A stretch of 11,823 bases of DNA from Flavobacteriales bacterium (GTDB lineage: Bacteria; Bacteroidota; Bacteroidia; Flavobacteriales; Flavobacteriaceae): NCBI GenBank assembly GCA_027008965.1, contig JALVDN010000146.1, positions 1-11,823 of the forward strand, written 5' to 3'. Made by a program: the position numbers and the translations under genes. Shown here piece by piece: positions 6,591 through 11,823 of this stretch. Position 1 is the stretch's first letter, and every line of letters starts with the position of its first letter. The notes beneath the pieces were generated by a model. It searched no databases, had not been told where the DNA came from, and worked only from the letters and a program-made list of their open reading frames with translations.

Positions 6591-6803
6591 TTATTCCTTT
6601 ATCAACTTATAAGTTCCTTCTTTTCCGTCCATGAAAACATGTAACAGATAAACACCTTGGTTCAATTTGGCAATGTTCAAGGTGTTATCCACAGGATTTT
6701 TAACCTCCATCACCACTTGACCCGTCAAATTTGTGATTTGAATTTTTTCCACGCTTCCGTTGGCATTCCATGAAATCACATTAGATGAAGGGTTGGGGTA
6801 GAA
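6591..6803 (-). repeat. T9SS sorting-domain cassette, copy 2
   Basis: Encodes residues 658-727 plus stop of the 727-residue protein and is the partner of the cassette at 5697-5909. The similarity is strongest over the last 50 codons and ends near the stop; the sequence between stop and terminator is not alike in the two loci. Confidence 0.85.
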
Positions 6804-8774
6804 GGAGAAGTCATTTGTGTTGAATGTGTACACAGCTTGATTGGGATTGTAAGCACAAACTCCGAATTCCCCAAAGCTATTGTTTCCATATTCAAATACT
6901 CGTACATATAAAGTTTCGCCTGCAGTTCTTCCCGTCAAATCAATTTTAGAAAAATATCCGGATCCACTGTCGTCATCACAAGCTATTTCAGTTAAACTTC
7001 CACAACTTCCTTCATAAACTGCCATACCGGTATCACTAACACTACTTCCACTTACTGATGATGTTTCAATAGTTACCGCACCATCGGAAGGTACAACAAC
7101 ACTAAACCAAACATCACCTCCATTGTAGTAACTACATCCCGGTGTGCCAACTCCGGAATCCGTTGCTCCTTCATTGGTTGCAGTAACAGGAGTGCAAGTA
7201 TTATTTACTGTTAAAGCAACAGCATTGGCACAATCGTCATTTGCAGGAGGAGAAGGTGGTACTTTTACACAAACATCGAATTCCGTTGTTGCTGAAGAAT
7301 TTCCAGAATACCAACCGTAAACTCTCAAGTAATATGTGTTTCCAACTGTTAAATTATCTACTTGGAAAGTATTCGGATCACTATCTGCAACCAATGTTAA
7401 TGCAGCACATCCTCCTGAACCGTCATATAAGCCCATTCCCATATCGGTTGATGTGCCTGAAACGGCAGTAACATTTAACAAGGAAATAATATGAGATGTG
7501 TTTGTTGCAACAAATGAGAACCAAACATCATCTTCAGGATAACCGGTTACATCGTCAGCTTGAGATGAAGCGGTTGCTCCTGCATTGGTACCATGAGTAA
7601 CATTTGTACAAGTTTCATCATTGTTTACAGTGATACTTATAGCATTATCGCAATCATCATTAGCCGGAGGACAGAAAAATTGGATATTGTCAGAGGAAGT
7701 GTAAGTATTGTCATCGTCACTTGTAACCGTAAAGGTAACGTTTGTACCTGAAGCGTACGGGCCGAAGGTAACGCTTCCGGGTGCAGTGAGTTGTTGTGTG
7801 GCGCTACCTTGATCGTCGCTAACGGTTACTGAAGAAGAACCTCCCAAATCGGTTACTTCTACGTCTACGGAGTATTGATTATTATTACAGTCAGGTACTG
7901 CAGTAAGCGTAAAGGTGGGATTTGTATAATTCAGTTCCTCTAAAACAATGGTGAAATCTCCGGCATTAAAATCATCATGCCAAACTTGAAGAATATAAGT
8001 ATTTCCGGCAGTTAGCCCCGTAAAACTCTTTTCAGTACTATTGCCTTGGCAATCCAACTCTGATCCACCGCAACTATCATAAATGGCGGCTTCTATTTCA
8101 TCTCCTTGTGCACCACCTGTAATAACTTTTACTTTTCCTGAGGAAGGCGCAGTAAAGGAGTACCAAAGGTCTAAATTTGTTCCTGTATTATCACAAGAGG
8201 GATGTTGGTTACTATCTGTGGCATCGGTAGTACTAGCAGAAGTTTCATTGCCGGCACCTCCACCTTCGGGGTAAACTGTCAATGATTCGGCTCCGGAACA
8301 TTCGTCATTAGCCGGAGGTGTAAATTCTTCTAACACTATATTAAAGTCTCCGGCATTAAAATCATCATGCCAGACTTGAAGAATATAAGTATTGCCGGCA
8401 GTAAGTCCGGTAAATATTTTTTCAGTGCTATTGTTTTGGCAATCCAACTCTGTGCCACCACAACTATCATAAAGGGCGGCTTCTATTTCATCTCCTTGTG
8501 CACCACCAGTAATAACCTTTATATTTCCTGATGCTGGGGCGGTAAAGGTATACCATAGGTCTAAATTGGTTCCCGTATTATCACATGAAGGATGTTGTCC
8601 ACTATCGGTGGCGCCACTTGTGGTTGCAGAAGTTTCATTGCCAGCACCTCCACCTTCGGGGTAAACCGTCAAAGATTCGGCTCCGGAACATGTGTCATTC
8701 CCGGGGGCTTGTGCTTTAATTTGCCCTATTAACAAGGCAAAAAAAGCGGTTAAAACTAAAGTAATTTTTCTCAT
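6591..8774 (-). CDS. Large secreted repeat-domain protein with T9SS type A sorting domain
   Basis: 727 residues. Signal peptide 1-21 (hydrophobic LVLTAFFALLIG, cleavage at KA-Q22). Four related PPC-like, jelly-roll domains each open with (P)xNDxC: about 24-150, 154-280, 370-505 and 510-642. The first two are nearly identical, with about 15 differences in 127 residues and an exact 130-residue period; both carry LDLWYxFTAP, ITGGAQGDEIEAA and LQVWHDDFNAGDF. Between domains 2 and 3 sits a different beta-rich segment (282-368: YSVDVEVTDLGGSSSVTVSD and on) resembling Ig-like modules of Bacteroidota surface proteins. Residues 658-727 are a type A sorting domain (FYPNPSSNVISW to KLIKE). Many paired cysteines (about two to four per domain) suggest disulphides outside the cell. 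No enzyme motif is seen, so adhesin or matrix function is inference. A -7 box precedes it and a terminator follows, so it is probably a single-gene transcript. Confidence 0.92.
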   Translation of the reverse strand: MRKITLVLTAFFALLIGQIKAQAPGNDTCSGAESLTVYPEGGGAGNETSATTSGATDSGQHPSCDNTGTNLDLWYTFTAPASGNIKVITGGAQGDEIEAALYDSCGGTELDCQNNSTEKIFTGLTAGNTYILQVWHDDFNAGDFNIVLEEFTPPANDECSGAESLTVYPEGGGAGNETSASTTDATDSNQHPSCDNTGTNLDLWYSFTAPSSGKVKVITGGAQGDEIEAAIYDSCGGSELDCQGNSTEKSFTGLTAGNTYILQVWHDDFNAGDFTIVLEELNYTNPTFTLTAVPDCNNNQYSVDVEVTDLGGSSSVTVSDDQGSATQQLTAPGSVTFGPYASGTNVTFTVTSDDDNTYTSSDNIQFFCPPANDDCDNAISITVNNDETCTNVTHGTNAGATASSQADDVTGYPEDDVWFSFVATNTSHIISLLNVTAVSGTSTDMGMGLYDGSGGCAALTLVADSDPNTFQVDNLTVGNTYYLRVYGWYSGNSSATTEFDVCVKVPPSPPANDDCANAVALTVNNTCTPVTATNEGATDSGVGTPGCSYYNGGDVWFSVVVPSDGAVTIETSSVSGSSVSDTGMAVYEGSCGSLTEIACDDDSGSGYFSKIDLTGRTAGETLYVRVFEYGNNSFGEFGVCAYNPNQAVYTFNTNDFSFYPNPSSNVISWNANGSVEKIQITNLTGQVVMEVKNPVDNTLNIAKLNQGVYLLHVFMDGKEGTYKLIKE
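7935..8315 (-). repeat. Tandem domain repeat, unit 2
   Basis: Encodes residues 154-280 of the 727-residue protein. It matches unit 1 with a 390-bp offset, about 112 of 127 residues identical. Substitutions are scattered, with few indels, which is what a recent in-frame duplication gives. Confidence 0.88.
8325..8705 (-). repeat. Tandem domain repeat, unit 1
   Basis: Encodes residues 24-150 of the 727-residue protein, directly after the signal peptide. It is the partner of unit 2; a short linker (FTP) joins them. Domains 3 and 4 of the same protein are far more diverged. Confidence 0.88.
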
Positions 8775-8801
8775 AGTGTTACATTTTGTAATTGTTAACT
8801 A

Positions 8802-8832
8802 CAAATTTAAAAAAAATAAAATACCAAATCAA
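8802..8832 (-). promoter_or_regulatory. Bacteroidota-type promoter of the 727-residue T9SS gene
   Basis: On the minus strand the -7 box is TAAATTTG (8809-8802), an exact TAnnTTTG match. A TTG at 8832-8830 lies 20 bp upstream, within the spacing known for flavobacterial promoters. The ATG at 8774 is 27 bp downstream of the box, implying a leader of roughly 20 nt. Confidence 0.55.
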
Positions 8833-8984
8833 TAATTTTGATTTAGGCTAATTTTTGAGTTGTTAAATAATAGCGATGAATATCAATAATAATTCAATGA
8901 AAAAACGTAATTGTTGATAATATGGAAATTATTAGTTTTGTTTCGGTTGGCAGGTAAAGAACTTTAAAATTATGTTAAAATTAC

Positions 8985-9018
8985 AAAGCCCGTTCTACAC
9001 ACAGGTAAAACGGGCTTG
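8985..9018 (-). terminator. Terminator of clpB
   Basis: A 9-bp perfect stem, AAGCCCGTT (8986-8994) with AACGGGCTT (9009-9017), encloses a 14-nt loop, 25 bp after the clpB stop. The T tract on the minus-strand side is weak (TTTGTAATTTT), so termination may be imperfect. Confidence 0.65.
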
Positions 9019-9042
9019 ATATGAGTGTATGAGAGAGCCTTA

Positions 9043-11637
9043 TTATTTGTTCCGGAAAACTACTTTTCCATTCTCTACATCAACTATAATGGTTGAATCG
9101 GAATGGATCTCTCCGGCAAGGATTTTTTTGGAGAGTTCATTCAAAATGTCACGTTGAATGACTCTTTTCACCGGACGTGCACCGAATTCAGGATCAAATC
9201 CTTTTTCGGCCAAATAATCCACCAACTTATCGGTGAATTCCAAATCAACATTTTGTTCTTTCAACATTTTCTTTACGTTGTTGAGTTGGATTTTCACAAT
9301 GTCTTTTACATGCTCTTTGGTCAACGGTTCAAACATCACTATTTCATCAATCCTGTTCAAAAATTCCGGACGTACCCTGCGTTTCAATTCTTGAAGCACG
9401 GCTTCTTTGGCTTCTTCGGCCGCCTTTTTCCTTTCTTCGGATGTTTTGGCTTTTTCAAATTTTTCTTGAATCAAATCCGCACCCATATTGGAGGTCATAA
9501 TAATGATGGTGTTTTTGAAGTCAGCCGTTCTTCCTTTGTTATCCGTCAAACGTCCTTCATCCAGCATTTGCAATAAAATGTTGAATGTATCGGGATGCGC
9601 TTTTTCAATCTCATCCAAAAGGATAACGGAATAGGGTTTACGCCTTACGGCTTCGGTCAATTGACCGCCTTCTTCATAACCCACATATCCGGGAGGCGCT
9701 CCCACCAAACGGCTGACGGCATGTTTTTCTTGATACTCACTCATGTCAATACGCGTCATGGCGTTTTCATCGTTGAACAGGTATTCGGCCAATGCTTTGG
9801 CCAATTCGGTTTTACCCACTCCTGTAGTTCCCAAGAACAAGAATGATCCGATGGGTTTTTTAGGATCTTTCAATCCGGCACGTGAACGTCTCACCGCATC
9901 GGCAACGGCTTGGATGGCATCTTCTTGTCCGACGATACGCTTATGCAATTCGTCTTCCAAGCGTAGTAATTTTTCCCGTTCGCTTTGAAGCATTTTTTGT
10001 ACCGGAATGCCTGTCCATTTGGCCACAACTTCCGCCACGTCTTCAGCCGTTACTTCTTCCTTGATCAACGAACTGTCTTTTTGTTTGTCATGTAATTCTT
10101 TTTGTGCGGATTCAAGCTGTTTTTCCAGTTCTTGCAATTTTCCATAGCGCAATTCGGCTACTTTGCCATAATCTCCTTCACGCTCATATTTTTCAGCTTG
10201 GAATTTGGTTTCTTCTATTTGTTTTTTGATGTCTTGAATTTTATCTACCAAATCTTTTTCTTCCTTCCACTTGGCATAAATTTCCTTGCGTTTTTCTTTG
10301 AGTTCTTGAAGTTCTTTCTCAAGTTCTTCAATTTTCTTTTTGTCACCTTCACGTTTGATAGCGGCCAGTTCAATTTCCAACTGCATGATTTGCCTGTCCA
10401 ATTTGTCCAATTCTTCGGGTTTGGAGTTGATTTCCATTCTGAGTTTGGAGGCGGCCTCATCCATCAAGTCAATGGCTTTATCCGGTAGAAAACGGTCGGT
10501 GATATAACGTGAAGACAATTCCACCGCACTAATCACCGCGTCATCTTGAATACGCACCTTGTGATGTTGTTCATATTTATCTTTGATACCACGCAAGATG
10601 GAAATGGCCGATTCTTGATCGGGTTCATCCACCATCACTTTTTGGAAACGGCGTTCAAGTGCTTTGTCTTTTTCAAAATGTTTTTGATATTCATCCAAGG
10701 TAGTTGCTCCGATGGTTCTCAATTCTCCACGAGCCAACGCCGGCTTTAAAATGTTGGCGGCATCCATGGCGCCTTGTCCTCCACCTGCACCAACTAATGT
10801 ATGAATTTCGTCAATGAATAAAATGATGCGTCCATCGGAATTTTTGACTTCATTCACCACCGATTTCAACCTTTCTTCAAATTCACCCTTGTATTTAGCT
10901 CCTGCCAAAAGGGCGCCCATATCCAATGCATAGATTTCTTTGTCTTTCAGGTTTTCGGGCACGTCGCCTTTGGCAATACGGTGCGCCAATCCTTCCACAA
11001 TAGCGGTTTTACCCGTTCCGGGTTCACCTACTAAAATAGGATTGTTTTTGGTTCTACGTGATAAAATTTGCAATACACGTCTGATTTCTTCATCTCTTCC
11101 GATAACCGGATCCAATTTTCCTTCTCTTGCCAGCTTGGTCAGGTTGATGGCATACTTTTCAAGGGCTTGATAGGTTTCTTCCTGACTTTGAGAAGTCACT
11201 CTTTGCCCCTTGCGTAAATCCTGAATGGCTTTTTCCAAGGCATCTTTGGTCAAACCCATTTCTTTCATGATGCGGGAAACATCATCTCCCGAATCATATA
11301 TGGCCATAAGTAAATGTTCTACGGACACATATTCGTCCTTCATTTTTTCGGCCTTGGTTTGGGCATCGTTCAATGTTTTGGATGCCGTCCGGGAAAGATT
11401 CACATCTCCCCCCGATACCTTGGGCATGCTTTGGAGTAATTGTTCTATCCGTTGCTTGAAAAGTTGCGGATCAACCCCGGCCTTGCGAAGCAAGTGAGGC
11501 GTCACATTTTCATCCACCTCCAAAATAGCTTTCATCAAGTGAGCATTTTCTATTTGGGGGTGATTCAAACCTTGTGCAATTTGAATGGCCTTTTGAACGG
11601 CCTCTTGCGATTTTATAGTGAATTTATTTAAATCCAT
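9043..11637 (-). CDS. clpB: ATP-dependent protein disaggregase ClpB (Hsp100)
   Basis: 864 residues, the normal full length for ClpB. Domain order is complete: Clp N domain with two repeats (about 1-145); first AAA+ module with Walker A GEPGTGKT (204-211), pore motif AKYKGEFEERL around Y249, Walker B ILFIDE (272-277) and ALERRF (327-332); coiled-coil middle domain (about 405-525), which separates ClpB from ClpA, ClpC and ClpX; second AAA+ module with Walker A GTTGVGKT (603-610), pore GYVG (650-653), Walker B VILLDE (671-676), RPEFLNRID (756-764) and sensor-2 GAR (819-821). No IGF/IGL-type ClpP-binding loop was noticed, as expected. It works with DnaK/DnaJ to pull polypeptides out of aggregates after heat stress, in the cytosol. 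The ATG at 11637 gives the standard MDLNKFTIKSQEA start and follows an A-rich stretch. No CIRCE element is seen upstream. An internal start near residue 149, used in some species to make a short form, was not evident. Confidence 0.98.
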   Translation of the reverse strand: MDLNKFTIKSQEAVQKAIQIAQGLNHPQIENAHLMKAILEVDENVTPHLLRKAGVDPQLFKQRIEQLLQSMPKVSGGDVNLSRTASKTLNDAQTKAEKMKDEYVSVEHLLMAIYDSGDDVSRIMKEMGLTKDALEKAIQDLRKGQRVTSQSQEETYQALEKYAINLTKLAREGKLDPVIGRDEEIRRVLQILSRRTKNNPILVGEPGTGKTAIVEGLAHRIAKGDVPENLKDKEIYALDMGALLAGAKYKGEFEERLKSVVNEVKNSDGRIILFIDEIHTLVGAGGGQGAMDAANILKPALARGELRTIGATTLDEYQKHFEKDKALERRFQKVMVDEPDQESAISILRGIKDKYEQHHKVRIQDDAVISAVELSSRYITDRFLPDKAIDLMDEAASKLRMEINSKPEELDKLDRQIMQLEIELAAIKREGDKKKIEELEKELQELKEKRKEIYAKWKEEKDLVDKIQDIKKQIEETKFQAEKYEREGDYGKVAELRYGKLQELEKQLESAQKELHDKQKDSSLIKEEVTAEDVAEVVAKWTGIPVQKMLQSEREKLLRLEDELHKRIVGQEDAIQAVADAVRRSRAGLKDPKKPIGSFLFLGTTGVGKTELAKALAEYLFNDENAMTRIDMSEYQEKHAVSRLVGAPPGYVGYEEGGQLTEAVRRKPYSVILLDEIEKAHPDTFNILLQMLDEGRLTDNKGRTADFKNTIIIMTSNMGADLIQEKFEKAKTSEERKKAAEEAKEAVLQELKRRVRPEFLNRIDEIVMFEPLTKEHVKDIVKIQLNNVKKMLKEQNVDLEFTDKLVDYLAEKGFDPEFGARPVKRVIQRDILNELSKKILAGEIHSDSTIIVDVENGKVVFRNK

Positions 11638-11681
11638 AAGTTTTTTATTTTTTGATTTTCAATATTTTTCCTATCAATATG

Positions 11682-11701
11682 TATTCCTTAATGAAGGAAT
11701 A
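11682..11701. promoter_or_regulatory. Perfect inverted repeat in the clpB leader
   Basis: TATTCCTT (11682-11689) and AAGGAATA (11694-11701) form an exact 8-bp dyad around AATG, 45 bp upstream of the clpB start. It could be a protein-binding operator or an mRNA hairpin downstream of the candidate promoter at 11755-11762. It is not the CIRCE sequence, and no T run follows it, so it is unlikely to be a terminator. Confidence 0.4.
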
Positions 11702-11754
11702 TGACAAGATGACTTAAACGGAATAAATAATATTATGTAAAAAAGCCTATTTGT

Positions 11755-11762
11755 CAAATATA
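11755..11762 (-). promoter_or_regulatory. Candidate -7 box for clpB
   Basis: TATATTTG on the minus strand matches TAnnTTTG exactly and would give a leader of roughly 110 nt. No TTG sits at 17-23 bp upstream, so the -33 element is missing or weak. In such AT-rich sequence a chance match is quite possible. Confidence 0.35.
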
Positions 11763-11823
11763 AAGAAAAAAAGGCAGAAAAATTATTGAATTTCAAATAT
11801 TTTCACGGATTGCATCGCCTGTT

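Noticed and set aside
7935..8705. The 390-bp tandem units as an assembly or CRISPR-like artefact
   Set aside because: The units are in-frame protein domains with about 15 residue differences, so they are neither an identical assembly duplication nor short spaced repeats.
9103..9576. Plus-strand open frame (157 codons) opposite the end of clpB
   Set aside because: It is fully antisense to conserved ClpB sequence and gives a Phe-rich product without any motif; it is a by-product of clpB codon use.
11682..11701. Dyad upstream of clpB as a terminator or as CIRCE
   Set aside because: There is no T tract after the stem in either direction sufficient for termination, and the sequence does not match CIRCE (TTAGCACTC-N9-GAGTGCTAA).
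11793..11823. Tail end of an upstream gene at the right edge
   Set aside because: Two minus-strand frames are open for about ten codons (one reading TGDAIRENI then stop, the other QAMQSVKIFEIQ then stop). Neither is long enough to recognise or to choose between.

Overview
This AT-rich window looks like a chromosomal segment of a member of the Bacteroidota, most likely Flavobacteriia. The evidence is three secreted proteins with type IX secretion (T9SS, Por secretion) type A C-terminal sorting domains, TAnnTTTG-type -7 promoter boxes, A-rich start regions without clear Shine-Dalgarno sequences, and a GC-rich structured intergenic element of a style I associate with flavobacterial genomes. All eight genes lie on the minus strand, so transcription runs from high to low coordinates. 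One is cut by the left edge.

In transcription order: a complete ClpB disaggregase (11637-9043) with its own leader and terminator; a 727-residue secreted multidomain protein (8774-6591) with two almost identical tandem domains; a 240-residue secreted relative (6419-5697) with nearly the same sorting domain; a CCGTTCC/GGAACGG terminator and a GC-rich intergenic element (about 5465-5640); an SPFH/HIR-like membrane protein (5438-4500); then a tight four-gene cluster. The cluster holds an M42 metallo-aminopeptidase (4421-3339), a LOG-family nucleotide phosphoribohydrolase (3289-2600), a secreted endonuclease/exonuclease/phosphatase with a T9SS tail (2640-1390), and a secreted M1-like (gluzincin-fold) protein that starts inside the endonuclease gene and runs off the window (1442-1).

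The last four genes are probably one operon: the gaps are 49 bp, then overlaps of 41 bp and 53 bp. Their contents suggest breakdown of peptides and nucleic acids or nucleotides, partly in the cytoplasm and partly outside the inner membrane. ClpB and the SPFH protein are housekeeping proteostasis and membrane genes. The two adjacent T9SS proteins look like cell-surface or released adhesin-like products that have recently exchanged or duplicated sequence.

No intergenic gap exceeds 300 bp. No rRNA, tRNA, CRISPR array, transposase or phage gene was seen. I found no clear new defence or mobile system. The items most worth a second look are the apparently non-catalytic M1-like protein, the out-of-frame overlap in which a sorting tail and a signal peptide share DNA, and the GC-rich intergenic element.
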